The notes beneath the pieces were generated by a model, which ran no database searches, had not been told where the DNA came from, and saw nothing but the letters and a program-made list of their open reading frames with translations. Positions 1 to 9,526 of a DNA stretch of 64,000 nt are shown piece after piece. The DNA is from Acinetobacter sp. SFB. GTDB taxonomy: Bacteria; Pseudomonadota; Gammaproteobacteria; Pseudomonadales; Moraxellaceae. Each line of letters opens with the position of its first letter. Position 1 is the stretch's first letter. The DNA lies in contig NZ_LSZH01000016.1 of the NCBI RefSeq assembly GCF_001647545.1, positions 124,001 through 188,000 of the forward strand. The letters run 5' to 3'. Position numbers and translations under genes: made by a program.

Positions 1-2
1 TG

Positions 3-1721
3 GTTGGCATATTTAGTATCGCACGTGATATTACCGCTCGGCGAGAAAGCGAAGAGTTGCTGCATCTTCTTAAACGTAGCGTGGATGCTAATCCTCATGG
101 AATAATATTAACCGGAGCTTCCGGCGATCAGGCTATTGAGTATATTAATCCTGCTTTTGAAAGTCTGACCGGTTATAAAAAAGAAGAAATTATGGGTCAA
201 AATTGTCGTTTTCTGCAAGGTGCTGATACCGATCCTGAAACGCTAAATAAAATTCGAGATGCGATTCGGCATCAGCAAGAAATTCAGGTCACTATCAAAA
301 ATTACCGCAAAGATGGCAGCTGGTTTTGGAATCAGCTGGTACTGGCTCCCGTTTTCGATGAACAACAACGTTGCAAGCATTTTATTGGAATTCAGCAAGA
401 TATTACCCAGCAACGAGCCAATATAGAATATATAGCGCATCAACAAACCCACGACAGTCTAACCGGATTAATGAACCATCATGCTTTTGAAAAAGCACTG
501 GAACAGGCTTTTTGCATACAACATGACCATGCTCAATCTTTGATTATTATGTATGTGGATCTGGATGATTTCCAACCTTTAAATCAGAGCTTGGGTCATG
601 TAGTAGGTGATGAACTGCTGATTGCTGTCGCCAATCGTTTGCGGCATCTTATTCCAGAAGATGATTTAGTCGCTCATTTTTCAGGCGATGAGTTTGCTAT
701 CCTGCTGAATAAATGTGCAGACCTAAAACAAGTTATCCTGATTGCCGAAAAAATATTAAAAGGCTTATCTGTGCCTTTTGATATTCAAGGCCACAAAGTC
801 CATATTAGTGCCAGTATTGGCATTGCAGACGATGACCCTCAGGTTGATAAATCTAAACAATTGCTTCATCAAGCTATTCATGCCATGAGCGAAGCAAAAA
901 AAGAAGGTGGAAATACTTGGCATTGGTATGCGTTTACCTCGATCCTTAGCCCTAAAATTGATTACGTGCTAATGCGTCATGAATTAATGGTCGCGTTAGA
1001 GGAAAAACAGTTTAGACTGGTTTATCAACCGATTGTTAATGCCAGTACAGGGCAGCTTGAAAGTGTAGAAGCATTAATTCGTTGGCAGCATCCTGAGAAA
1101 GGGCTTATTTCTCCTGCAGACTTTATTCCTTTTGCCGAAAGAACTGGTCAAATTGTAGCGATCGGTCAATGGGTTTTACAGCAGGCTTGTCTGGATATCG
1201 TCGCTTGGAATAACAAGCATGGGACTCATCTCAATGTAGCAGTCAATCTTTCCCCCTTGCAATTTAGACGCACAGGTTTTTTGCAAGAACTCCAGCAAAC
1301 GCTCGCAGAAACCCAGTTAGCAGCGAGTTTACTAAAAGTTGAAGTTACTGAAACCATGTTAATTGCAGGTGCTGATCGCTCATTAGAAATTTTGAAAACA
1401 GTCCGAGAACTGGGGGTAAGAGTTTCAGTGGATGACTTTGGAACGGGATACTCAAGTCTGAGTTATCTACGAACTTTACCTATTGATGAGATAAAACTTG
1501 ATCGGAGTTTTATTGAACATTTACCTGAAAACGATAAGGATGGAGCTATTGTTGCGGCAATTATTGTGATGGCCCATAAACTAGGGTTACAAGTGATTGC
1601 TGAAGGCATAGAAACGCCAGCTCAAGCTCAGTTTCTCAGAGAATATCAATGTGACCATTTTCAGGGCTACTATTTTGCTAAACCTGCTCCCCTTACTGAG
1701 CTCAGGCTGAGTTATGAATAG
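3..1721 (+). CDS. LOV/PAS-GGDEF-EAL cyclic-di-GMP protein, 5' end outside window
   Basis: The reading frame is open from the first bases of the window and the first codons look like the end of an upstream PAS/PAC module (..ARDITARRESEE), so the true start lies to the left. Next comes a PAS domain of LOV type: it has GQNCRFLQG with the cysteine (codon near 204) that forms the flavin photoadduct in LOV proteins, then NYRKDGSWFWNQL and PVFD. The GGDEF domain is degenerate (HFSGDEF instead of RYGGDEF), so cyclase activity is doubtful. The EAL domain keeps EALIRW, DDFGTGYSSL, IKLDRSF and EGIET, as in active phosphodiesterases. Inferred role: a cytoplasmic, possibly blue-light-responsive c-di-GMP phosphodiesterase. 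Family assignment is strong; light sensing is inferred from motif only. Confidence 0.9.
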   Translation, partial: VGIFSIARDITARRESEELLHLLKRSVDANPHGIILTGASGDQAIEYINPAFESLTGYKKEEIMGQNCRFLQGADTDPETLNKIRDAIRHQQEIQVTIKNYRKDGSWFWNQLVLAPVFDEQQRCKHFIGIQQDITQQRANIEYIAHQQTHDSLTGLMNHHAFEKALEQAFCIQHDHAQSLIIMYVDLDDFQPLNQSLGHVVGDELLIAVANRLRHLIPEDDLVAHFSGDEFAILLNKCADLKQVILIAEKILKGLSVPFDIQGHKVHISASIGIADDDPQVDKSKQLLHQAIHAMSEAKKEGGNTWHWYAFTSILSPKIDYVLMRHELMVALEEKQFRLVYQPIVNASTGQLESVEALIRWQHPEKGLISPADFIPFAERTGQIVAIGQWVLQQACLDIVAWNNKHGTHLNVAVNLSPLQFRRTGFLQELQQTLAETQLAASLLKVEVTETMLIAGADRSLEILKTVRELGVRVSVDDFGTGYSSLSYLRTLPIDEIKLDRSFIEHLPENDKDGAIVAAIIVMAHKLGLQVIAEGIETPAQAQFLREYQCDHFQGYYFAKPAPLTELRLSYE

Positions 1722-1757
1722 CTTGAATTATGCTGAAAACAAATACAGTGCCACGCT

Positions 1758-3323
1758 CTAATAACAAATACGGTTTCGGCCACTATTTTTAGCTTGATAA
1801 AGCTTATTATCAGCCATTTTAAAAACTTCGTTTACATCGTGTGAGTGTTTAGGCCAGAATGCAATTCCAATAGATAGCGTAATGGGACCGATAGAATTAA
1901 TATTGCTTGATTCCATGGTGTTTCGTAAGCGCTCAGCCGCGTTATAGGCCACATTAGGATCGGAAGTCGTCATTAATACAATAAACTCTTCTCCACCAAA
2001 ACGACAACAAATATCTTCATCCCTGAAATTACTTTTCATAAAAATTGCCAGTGTCTTTAAAATCTCATCGCCCTGAGCATGACCATAACTATCATTGACG
2101 TTTTTAAAAAAATCAATATCAATAGCAAGAACAGCAAAAGATCTTTTTACATTGACCAACTCTTTTAAGAAAATATTCATACCGCGTCGATTATATAAAC
2201 CCGTCAGTGGATCCGTATTTACATGTTGACGCAATTCATTAATCTTTTCACTGAATGTGTGTGAACTGAGCAGCAAAGATGTTCTAAACTTTAATACTTC
2301 AAAATACCAAGGATCAACTTGTCTGATTTTGTCCTGAATATCAGGCTGATTAAGCATGCTGGCCATTTTAGCCAAACTGTTTAAAGGTGAAGAAATAAAG
2401 CGTGACAATCTCCAGACAATAAAAAATATAAAAATATAAAAAATAAAAATTCCGACTGAAACTTTCAAAAGAATAATATTGGCCTGTTTTAACAACTCTT
2501 CTGTCGGCTGTTGTGAAACTACAATCCAGTTCACACTCGGAATATATGCAAAACCTGCCAGATTTTCGACCCCACGACTATTGATTAACCGGATATTCCC
2601 CATCCGTTTACGCACCATATAATCCAGACCATTATTATGAATAATTTTTTCCCCAATTCGGGTGGGGTCAGGATGAAAAATTATTCGATTATTTTCATCA
2701 ATAACATACATATAACTTTTTTTAAAGTCATACTCAGTGGACAGTATTTTCTGAATTAGATTATTTTTTTGTAAATAAATCGTGCCGCCAATCATGCCCT
2801 GATAATTTTTATTTTGGTCATAAATAGGTTGAGATAGAATTACAACGAGATTATGTTTAGCTGACCAATAAGGAGGAGAAATATAAGTCATTTTCTGCTT
2901 TAAGGATTCAGTAATACCTACGGTGTTATATAAAATATGGGTACTTAGATTCAAGCTCTGTGGTTCAAAAGAGACGACTCTCCTTTGCTTGTCAACAATT
3001 AACAGACTATTAAATTTATTGGATTGATTTTTAAGCCGCTTGGCTTCTTCTTGTGTTAATTGGCGATTAGAAAAATCCTGTCCCAACAGATTAGCGCTAT
3101 ATTTTAGTTCTCTCAGCATATCATCGAAATGCTCACCTGCACTAATGGCAACCTTTGAGGCATATTTTTCATTGACTGAAAGTGAGTTCTGAATCAGTTG
3201 CTCTTTTATTACATAATTGAGAATAAATATAGACACAATAAATAAGCACGAAACACTGACAATAGTCGAAATCAGGATCAGTTTACGCAGATTTAATTTA
3301 AGGGCTAGGAGAATCTGTTTCAA
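1758..3323 (-). CDS. Membrane-anchored Cache-sensor diguanylate cyclase
   Basis: 521 aa. An N-terminal membrane helix (about residues 15-37), a large periplasmic region resembling a dCache sensor (..YDQNKNYQGMIGGTIYL), and a second helix near 290-312 lead into a C-terminal GGDEF domain. The active site is intact (FGGEEF), and RDED five residues upstream fits the RxxD product-inhibition I-site. It should therefore make c-di-GMP from two GTP in response to an extracytoplasmic ligand. The start is TTG at 3323 with only a weak purine run upstream; the nearest upstream ATG (3351) is out of frame. It converges with the LOV-GGDEF-EAL gene, 36 bp away. Confidence 0.9.
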   Translation of the reverse strand: MKQILLALKLNLRKLILISTIVSVSCLFIVSIFILNYVIKEQLIQNSLSVNEKYASKVAISAGEHFDDMLRELKYSANLLGQDFSNRQLTQEEAKRLKNQSNKFNSLLIVDKQRRVVSFEPQSLNLSTHILYNTVGITESLKQKMTYISPPYWSAKHNLVVILSQPIYDQNKNYQGMIGGTIYLQKNNLIQKILSTEYDFKKSYMYVIDENNRIIFHPDPTRIGEKIIHNNGLDYMVRKRMGNIRLINSRGVENLAGFAYIPSVNWIVVSQQPTEELLKQANIILLKVSVGIFIFYIFIFFIVWRLSRFISSPLNSLAKMASMLNQPDIQDKIRQVDPWYFEVLKFRTSLLLSSHTFSEKINELRQHVNTDPLTGLYNRRGMNIFLKELVNVKRSFAVLAIDIDFFKNVNDSYGHAQGDEILKTLAIFMKSNFRDEDICCRFGGEEFIVLMTTSDPNVAYNAAERLRNTMESSNINSIGPITLSIGIAFWPKHSHDVNEVFKMADNKLYQAKNSGRNRICY

Positions 3324-3676
3324 AAACTCAATCTCGTATTATTGTGTCCATGTTTACACTTTATAACATATTTGTAAAATGAGTTAATAAACTCATTTGT
3401 AATAAACTGGATTATTTATGTTTTTAATCACAAAAAGATGAAACTATTTATTAAGATATTTAAACAGAGCGTGTTTGATTTGCTTTAAATGTTTAAATCT
3501 TAATCCTTCATTTCAATTCAATTTACATATCACGATATTTAGATTCCCCTCTTATTTCCCCTTCAATCCTTAACTCAATGAATTACTATTTATTTAAAAA
3601 CCGAGCTATTTTTATAACTCGGTTTAATGTTAAAAACGATCTATGTAGAGTAATCTAAAGCTTTACTTACATTAAA
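3324..3676. other. Intergenic, AT-rich; holds the maeA terminator
   Basis: Very AT-rich spacer between the two minus-strand genes. Apart from the hairpin at 3597-3624 it shows no open frame or repeat that I can support. The promoter of the diguanylate cyclase must lie in its left part. Confidence 0.6.
3596..3625 (-). terminator. Rho-independent terminator of malic enzyme gene
   Basis: Arms ACCGAG / CTCGGT around a 12-nt AT loop. Read on the minus strand, the stem is followed by a run of T. It lies about 50 bp past the malic enzyme stop codon. Confidence 0.75.
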
Positions 3677-5377
3677 TCAGAATGTCACCCGCTTATAAGT
3701 ACGGTAGCTAGGCTTCCAGAAATTTGCCTCGATTGCTTGAGTTAACAACTCATCAGAAATTACAGGTGCCACACCATCGTCCATCGCTGCCTTAGCCACT
3801 TTGAACGCAATAATTTTAGAAACCTGTTGTATTTCATTCAAATCAGGCAATAAATCTGCTTCTGGATTGTGTAACATCGGTGAGCATGCTGCCAAGGTAT
3901 TACTCGATGCGATCAGCATAGCGTCGGTTATTCGAGTTGCGCCTGAAGCAATTACTCCCAAACCAATGCCAGGAAAAATATAAGAGTTATTACATTGCGA
4001 GATGTTGTAAATCTTGCCCTGATAATTTACAGGTGCAAATGGACTGCCGGTCGCAATGAGTGCCCTGCCTTCGGTCCATTGCAAAATATCTGCTGGCACG
4101 GCTTCAACTTGTGAAGTCGGATTCGATAGGGGCAAGACAATCGGACGTTCACAATTGGCAGCGAGCCTCTTAATGATCTCTTCAGTAAATAAACCCGATT
4201 GACCAGATACACCGATCAACACTGTTGGTTTGGCATTTTGGACCACATCCAATAAAGAAATGATTTCATCAGCATTACCCCAATGTGCCAAATTTTCAGG
4301 TTTTTGCGCCAGCCTACGTTGGAAATCAAGTAAATTCGGCTGATTTTCAGTGATCAATCCAAAACGGTCAACCATATAAACCCGAGCACGCGCCTGTGCA
4401 TCGGTTAAGCCTTCTGTGACCATTTGCGCCACGATTTGTTCCGCGATTCCACAACCAGCTGATCCTGCCCCCAAGAAAGCAATGGTCTGATCTTTGAGTT
4501 GTTTTCCTGCGGCATGCGACGCTGCAATCAAACTGCCTACAGACACGGCAGCCGTACCTTGAATGTCATCATTAAAACAACAGATTTGATCACGATATTT
4601 ACTTAACAAAGGCATGGCATTTTTTTGGGCAAAATCTTCAAACTGAATCAGGGCTTTTGGCCAGCGGCGCTGAATGGCTGCAATCACCTGGTCGACAAAT
4701 TTATAATATTCATCGCCACTGATACGCGGTTGCTTCCAGCCCATATAAATAGGGTCATTCAGTAACTGCTGATTATTGGTTCCGACATCTAAAGTAATCG
4801 GCAAGGTATATGCGGGGCTTATTCCTCCACAAGCGGTATATAAAGACAATTTTCCAATCGGAATGCCCATTCCGCCAATACCTTGGTCACCCAAACCTAA
4901 AATGCGTTCACCGTCAGTAATCACAATGACTTTGACATTCTTTTTATGCACATTCTGTAAAATGTCATCAATATGTGCGCGATCCGGATAAGAGATAAAA
5001 ATCCCGCGATGGCGGCGATAAATATCAGAAAAACGCTGACAGGCTTCCCCTACTGTAGGTGTATAAATAATCGGCATCATTTCACTTAAATGATGTTCAA
5101 TTAAGTGATAAAACAGGGTTTCATTGGTGTCTTGAATATTACGCAGATAAATGTGCTTATTAATATCATCATTAAAAGCACAATACTGTTGATAGGAACG
5201 CTGGCTCTGCTCCTCAATGCTTTCAATTACATGGGGAATGAGGCCATACAAATTAAAGTGACTACGTTCTTGTTCAGTAAATGCAGAACCTTTGTTTAAC
5301 AGAGGCAGTTCTAACAGGGTATTACCCGCATAAGGAATATATAAAGGGTGTTTTTGAGCCAAATTCGCAGTTGTCAT
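3677..5377 (-). CDS. maeA: NAD-dependent malic enzyme (oxaloacetate-decarboxylating)
   Basis: 566 aa from the preferred start. It converts malate to pyruvate plus CO2 with NAD, linking the TCA cycle to pyruvate; this is useful when fumarate is the end product of aromatic catabolism, as in the clusters further right. The sequence has the classic N-terminal malic domain ([29 protein letters not shown]) and the NAD domain with [11 protein letters not shown] and [15 protein letters not shown]. Full length for the SfcA/MaeA type. The frame also opens at ATG 5389 (MRLE), but the ATG at 5377 (MTTANLAQ) has the better-placed GAG purine stretch and gives the usual N-terminus, so I chose it. Confidence 0.93.
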   Translation of the reverse strand: MTTANLAQKHPLYIPYAGNTLLELPLLNKGSAFTEQERSHFNLYGLIPHVIESIEEQSQRSYQQYCAFNDDINKHIYLRNIQDTNETLFYHLIEHHLSEMMPIIYTPTVGEACQRFSDIYRRHRGIFISYPDRAHIDDILQNVHKKNVKVIVITDGERILGLGDQGIGGMGIPIGKLSLYTACGGISPAYTLPITLDVGTNNQQLLNDPIYMGWKQPRISGDEYYKFVDQVIAAIQRRWPKALIQFEDFAQKNAMPLLSKYRDQICCFNDDIQGTAAVSVGSLIAASHAAGKQLKDQTIAFLGAGSAGCGIAEQIVAQMVTEGLTDAQARARVYMVDRFGLITENQPNLLDFQRRLAQKPENLAHWGNADEIISLLDVVQNAKPTVLIGVSGQSGLFTEEIIKRLAANCERPIVLPLSNPTSQVEAVPADILQWTEGRALIATGSPFAPVNYQGKIYNISQCNNSYIFPGIGLGVIASGATRITDAMLIASSNTLAACSPMLHNPEADLLPDLNEIQQVSKIIAFKVAKAAMDDGVAPVISDELLTQAIEANFWKPSYRTYKRVTF

Positions 5378-5389
5378 TTCCAATCTCAT

Positions 5390-5710
5390 TTTTACGTATT
5401 GTCGATGGGATGCAAAATAACCAATCCCATCTGACCAACGTCTAGCTTAGCTCTATTTGCTGACGATTTGATATTTATAAGCGTGATAGCAATTCACAAG
5501 TGATTTTATCAGTGAATAAAAAATAGGGCGTAAATAAGCTTAAGTGGATAAATCCAGCTCATTTACCCTATGTGTGAGACTAAACTGCCCTTTTCCTATC
5601 CATCTCGGCTATGAGATAACAATAAACGAATAAACGCTAAACATTGTTATTAAAGCAGGCATGAGCGTCTGCTCATAGTTATAAATAATGGGCAGACTAA
5701 CGCTAAGTTT
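5390..5710. other. Intergenic between maeA and dps, nothing recognised
   Basis: AT-rich, no convincing ORF. It must hold the maeA promoter (minus strand) and the 3' end of the dps transcript; no clear hairpin with a T-tract was seen for dps. Confidence 0.5.
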
Positions 5711-6211
5711 CTACTCTTCTAAAAGACTTCTTAGCATCCAAGCTGTCTTTTCATGCACATCAAGTCGCTGAGTTAACATGTCTGCAGTCGGCTGATCATT
5801 TGCTTTTTCCACAATTGAAAAAATTCCTCTGGCGGTGCGTGCGACAGTTTCATGTGCATTGACGAGAAGCTTGACCATTTCTTGGGCTCTAGGTACACCC
5901 TCCACTTCTTTAATTGCGGTTAAAGATGCAAATTCTTTATAGGTGCCTGGAGCAGGAAATCCTAATGCACGAATTCTCTCCGCAATAATATCTAATGCAT
6001 TCCATTGTTCCGTATATTGCGTCATAAACATGGTGTGTAGACTGTTAAACTGAGGACCTGTCACATTCCAATGAAAATTATGTGTCATTAGATATAAGGT
6101 ATAACTATCTGCAAGTAAGCGTGAAAGATCTTTGACAATTTGAGCACGATTCTCTTTAGAGATTCCAATATCTATCTCGCTTAGATTCACTTCTTGCTTA
6201 TTGTTTCCCAT
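5711..6211 (-). CDS. dps: Dps-family ferritin-like DNA-protection protein
   Basis: 166 aa. Dps dodecamers oxidise and store iron and shield DNA in stress or stationary phase. The family core is clear: LYLMTHNFHWNVTGPQF, then a helix with HTMF..YTEQWNALDIIAERIRALG holding the inter-subunit ferroxidase residues (H, D, E), then the two C-terminal helices ending LDVHEKTAWMLRSLLEE. The longer frame starts at 6229, but an ideal AAGGAG seven bases before ATG 6211 (MGNNKQE) fixes the start there. A 47-codon ORF ends two bases upstream, so the two may be co-transcribed. Confidence 0.93.
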   Translation of the reverse strand: MGNNKQEVNLSEIDIGISKENRAQIVKDLSRLLADSYTLYLMTHNFHWNVTGPQFNSLHTMFMTQYTEQWNALDIIAERIRALGFPAPGTYKEFASLTAIKEVEGVPRAQEMVKLLVNAHETVARTARGIFSIVEKANDQPTADMLTQRLDVHEKTAWMLRSLLEE

Positions 6212-6212
6212 T

Positions 6213-6356
6213 TTATAACTCCTTATCAATTTTTAACTTACATTTTCCAGCCCTAGGACAGTGATTCTTAGAGCTTGATCTTTCTGCCCAAGCAATGGCC
6301 TGCAGGTAAAATTCTCTATCTCTTTGATAAAGTCTAGCCACCGCCTCTACATCCAT
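6213..6356 (-). CDS. Small 47-aa ORF directly upstream of dps
   Basis: Frame MDVEAVARLYQRDREF..QAIAWAERSS..NHCPRAGKC..KEL. It ends two bases before the dps ATG, and its last codons form the dps ribosome-binding site (AAG GAG TTA TAA), a layout typical of translational coupling. Its own start is uncertain: ATG 6356 has AAGAGG too close. It has a charged amphipathic segment and two cysteines. No family recognised; it could be a real small protein or a chance frame. Confidence 0.4.
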   Translation of the reverse strand: MDVEAVARLYQRDREFYLQAIAWAERSSSKNHCPRAGKCKLKIDKEL

Positions 6357-7430
6357 CCTCTTATAGATAAATCGATTCGACTTTCAGCACCGATGAAAAA
6401 ATTTGGCCGGTATAGCTACCATACCCTTTGTGTTCTCGCTTTTATAGGTGAGCATTGTTTTTTAATACTGACAAATCATCGTTAAGCTGATTTTTGTTGT
6501 TTTACTTTTAAATAAATTTTTACGAACTTAATTGATTAAGATTCAACATTTTCTCCTGCCTTAACCCTAACAAAGCTGCGCTTTTCACTTAGTCTATAAA
6601 AAATTTTAGAAAAAATATGGTCCTTTATTTGGAGATTGAGCAAAAGATAAAGATCAAATTGTTTTGCTGGAACCAGTCATTAAGAAAGGGCAAGCCTTCT
6701 AGTCACAGGTTGTGTGATACCAAAGAAACCCAAGTTAATCTGATTGAAAGCGTGGCTTTTCTAATTGAAGATATTCTTAAGGGAAATGGCATAACTAATC
6801 CCACGAAGATGAGGGGCAAATGCATGCTGAAGGGATAGATGGCCCGTGACTGGACAAAACCCACTTTCTTCTGCAGAAACAGTGCTATTACTTTAAGTTA
6901 TTATAAGAGTGATTATTCCTAACTGTAGCTCCCATTCCGGATATGCCCAGCGTCCTTGGGATTAAAAAATTAACAGCTTATTAAAAAGGAATGCCATTTT
7001 CGAGCTTTCTTTCTGCTTAAGTCTATTTCTAAGCCAGGCTGATACAGTGAAAATTAAAAAAAATACTTAGGCTATTTAATAACTAAAAAACAGCATTCCT
7101 GTTAATTTATTCGCTATCAGGCATGTGACCAGTATCTTTTGTTCAACAAAAACTGACGTCTTCCCGCGCCACTAATTCATTGTAAAAATTAACCAATTCC
7201 GCCAAAATTCATTTGCTTCTCATTATACCGTGTAAAGTATGGACAATATTCCAAAGCGATTTACGTCGCTGTGCTAATGCTTTCTGGGTCATTTCAACTA
7301 CCTACACTTATTTTAATCCTGAAGTAGTGTAGCTATGAATAGCCTTTTTCACCCGCTGGCCTGATGCCTCGTGTCAATTCCGGTGATTGGATATCTAACC
7401 GAACTTGAGTGGGATCGATTGATCAACAAT
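6357..7430. other. 1 kb without a supportable gene
   Basis: AT-rich and full of stop codons in all frames. A 73-codon frame at 6617-6838 lacks a ribosome site and family features, so I do not call it. The region joins the housekeeping-like left end to the plasmid replication module and may hide the old junction. Confidence 0.5.
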
Positions 7431-7449
7431 GTGTAGTAAGTTGCTACAC
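7431..7449. promoter_or_regulatory. ParB-site-like palindrome 1 (imperfect)
   Basis: GTGTAGTAAGTTGCTACAC, a 19-bp palindrome with one mismatched pair, just past the rep stop codon. It matches the core TGTAGCAAnTTGCTACA found upstream of parA and at the end of parB. Probably a parS centromere element or an operator of the par system. Confidence 0.6.
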
Positions 7450-7452
7450 CTG

Positions 7453-8622
7453 TTAAATAATCTCTTTGCCGAAAATTTCATTCAGACGCCCTCGATTTCC
7501 TTGAACAAAGTGAGGATCATTTTTTAGCTTATATTTCATCTCTTTTTTAAAATCATTCATGGATACACCGGCCACTGCAAACTCCATCTGAAACATGATA
7601 TCGTTCACAATCAGGTTAGCTTGAGAATCGGTTAAACAGCCTTCAGCTTTAAACCACTTGCTGAACTGTTTATAATTCGGATCATTGGCGTGAATATACC
7701 AAGATCGTACCGTCATATCGAATTTTGCACCCAGCTCTTTCACGATGGCGTTATCATCAAAATCCACATCTAAATAGATTTGAGTATTTTCATTACTTTG
7801 AGCAATAACCGCCTCAATATGTCCACTGGTAATTTTAAACCGGACACCCACAATAGGTCGTCCTTTCTTAATGGTTTCATATTCCAGCTTCAGACTGGTT
7901 CTATCATTAATTTCTTCAACAATTTTATCTAATACATACCGTCTGAAATCAACCCAACGATCATATTTTTTCTCGCCGATATCGGTTAGCGCTTTGATGT
8001 TTTCCAGTGACAGTTCAACTTCGTATGAATCCTGATTGGCATACTTGAATTCATTTTTAATAAAGTAGGAATACAGACTCATGCTGGTCACCGAGTCTAA
8101 AGCAAATAAATCTTTTAATTGATAGGTGGTGAAATTTCCACTTGCCAGACGGGTAAAGTAAGGCAGCACTTCACTGGTAAAGCGAATCTGTAATGCATTT
8201 TTGGCATCATCTTCCCAACGCAGTTCTCGAATAATAGGCACCACAGAATGTACTTTTTTTACTTTCCGTTTGCTGTCATCCAAAGGTTCCTCAATGACAA
8301 AATGGGCAACCCGGGAGGACAGCTCTTTATAGATCCGGTCTATTGCGACATTGATTGAATTTTTTTTATCTAAACCCAGTAACTCGCCTAAATCATCTTT
8401 ATGTAAATAAATATAGGTTTGCTCGGTAATTTCTCGATCCTGATTATTTTTCTCACCATAATTCGCAACAGCCATCGCATAAAGCAATGCCTTGTACTCA
8501 TTGGATGACAGTTCAATCGGTCGTATCAGGCGATTGCTGGTACTGACCACGCCATTATGGCGAATATTCCCAATACAATAAGGTAAATATTCTATTTCTT
8601 CTTTTTCGTTCAGCTTATTCAT
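7453..8622 (-). CDS. Rep_3-family replication initiator with DUF5710 tail
   Basis: 389 aa. The first ~240 residues match iteron-binding initiators of the Rep_3/RepB type: two winged-helix halves, with TYQLKDLFALDSVTSMSLYSYF and the run ..FRRYVLDKIVEEIND in the second. Such proteins open the origin at iterons. Residues ~280-325 (YLDVDFDDNAIVKELGAKFD..WYIHANDPNYKQFSKWF) resemble DUF5710, a small domain often found on DNA-processing proteins, seen here fused to an initiator. The gene faces away from the iteron array that lies upstream of it. No strong Shine-Dalgarno is visible before ATG 8622. Confidence 0.88.
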   Translation of the reverse strand: MNKLNEKEEIEYLPYCIGNIRHNGVVSTSNRLIRPIELSSNEYKALLYAMAVANYGEKNNQDREITEQTYIYLHKDDLGELLGLDKKNSINVAIDRIYKELSSRVAHFVIEEPLDDSKRKVKKVHSVVPIIRELRWEDDAKNALQIRFTSEVLPYFTRLASGNFTTYQLKDLFALDSVTSMSLYSYFIKNEFKYANQDSYEVELSLENIKALTDIGEKKYDRWVDFRRYVLDKIVEEINDRTSLKLEYETIKKGRPIVGVRFKITSGHIEAVIAQSNENTQIYLDVDFDDNAIVKELGAKFDMTVRSWYIHANDPNYKQFSKWFKAEGCLTDSQANLIVNDIMFQMEFAVAGVSMNDFKKEMKYKLKNDPHFVQGNRGRLNEIFGKEII

Positions 8623-9022
8623 AAGTGGAAAATAAAAGTACTTTTCTATATGTTATACACAAAAGTGGAAGCCTATGCAAATTATCCACCCTTTTGATTC
8701 GACGCTATACAGAAATGAACAACAAATAATTTAAGCAAAGGCTAAGAGTGGAAGCCATGTCACTTTGTTTTGCTATTTAAAACACTTTTTAAACTTAAAG
8801 TGGAAAATAAAACAAAATATGCACTTTTTAGTGACAAAGCTTCCACTTTTAGTATTTTTTGCTCAATTTGAAAGTAGGTGAAAAGCCAAAAAGTGTGCCA
8901 AACCACTGGTTAAAGTGGAAAGGATAATTAAAAATCCACCTTAACAGTGACAAACCTTCCACTTTTAGCAGACTCTGAAATAAAAACCGACACTATCCTT
9001 GATGAAATTACGAACAAACAGG

Positions 9023-9031
9023 TTATCCACA
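9023..9031 (+). promoter_or_regulatory. DnaA box
   Basis: TTATCCACA, identical to the strongest DnaA-box consensus, inside the iteron-bearing origin. A second, one-mismatch copy (TTATCCACC) lies at 8682-8690. Confidence 0.75.
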
Positions 9032-9153
9032 GAATAAAAATATTAAAATGACAAGTCTTCCACCTTTAAAGCCAAATAAACTCACTTATCAACAGATTAA
9101 CAACTTGTTTTTAAAAAAAATTATAGTTTAAATTCACGTTTTATTTAAACACG

Positions 9154-9305
9154 GTGACAAGTCTTCCACCATAATGACAAGTCTTCCACTTTTCAGTGAC
9201 AAGCCTTCCACCTTTCAGTGACAAGCCTTCCACCTTTCAATGACAAACCTTCCACCTTTCAGTGACAAACCTTCCACTTTTCAGTGACAAACCTTCCACT
9301 TTTAA
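9154..9305 (+). repeat. Iteron array, seven tandem ~22-bp repeats
   Basis: Units begin at 9154, 9174, 9196, 9218, 9240, 9262 and 9284. The first is 20 bp, the others have a strict 22-bp period. Core: GTGACAARYCTTCCAC followed by TTTCA. Variation is confined to a few positions (A or G start, GCC/ACC/GTC, ACC/ACT). Single copies recur upstream, for example at 8830-8851 and 8946-8967, and inverted copies (AGTGGAAGCC) near 8664 and 8746. They are the expected binding sites of the adjacent Rep protein. Confidence 0.93.
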
Positions 9306-9471
9306 AATCATAAAATATTGATTTATAAAGATAAAAAAGTGTTCTAATTATAATTAACTAATTATATAAATTAATACTAATTATAATTAGCTAGCTATAT
9401 TGAATAAAAAAAAGAATCTGTTTGTTTTTTATTCAAGTTCAGATTATAACTTCAACGTAGCATAAAGAAGG

Positions 9472-9488
9472 TGTAGCAAGTTGCTACA
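9472..9488. promoter_or_regulatory. ParB-site-like palindrome 2 (perfect), upstream of parA
   Basis: TGTAGCAAGTTGCTACA, a perfect 17-bp palindrome 38 bp before the parA ATG, in the promoter or leader region. It could be a parS site or the operator through which ParA or ParB autoregulates the par operon. Confidence 0.7.
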
Positions 9489-9526
9489 AAGTTCTTTATA
9501 TTACAATAACTCAAGCGAGGTCTATT

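Larger units (their letters stand above)
8623..9526. other. Plasmid-type replication origin (oriV) region
   Basis: A 900-bp gene-free region between rep and parA. It holds a tandem iteron array (9154-9305), single iterons in both orientations (around 8660, 8746, 8830, 8946 and 9048), a DnaA box at 9023 and a very AT-rich stretch at 9306-9420 that would suit strand opening. This is the classical architecture of an iteron-controlled theta origin. Confidence 0.85.

Noticed and set aside
6617..6838. 73-codon frame as a gene
   Set aside because: No ribosome site, no family feature and a composition like the surrounding noncoding DNA.
9154..9305. Regular short repeats that could be taken for a CRISPR array
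   Set aside because: The repeats are directly tandem with no unique spacers, lie beside a Rep_3 gene and share the sequence of single upstream copies; they are iterons.
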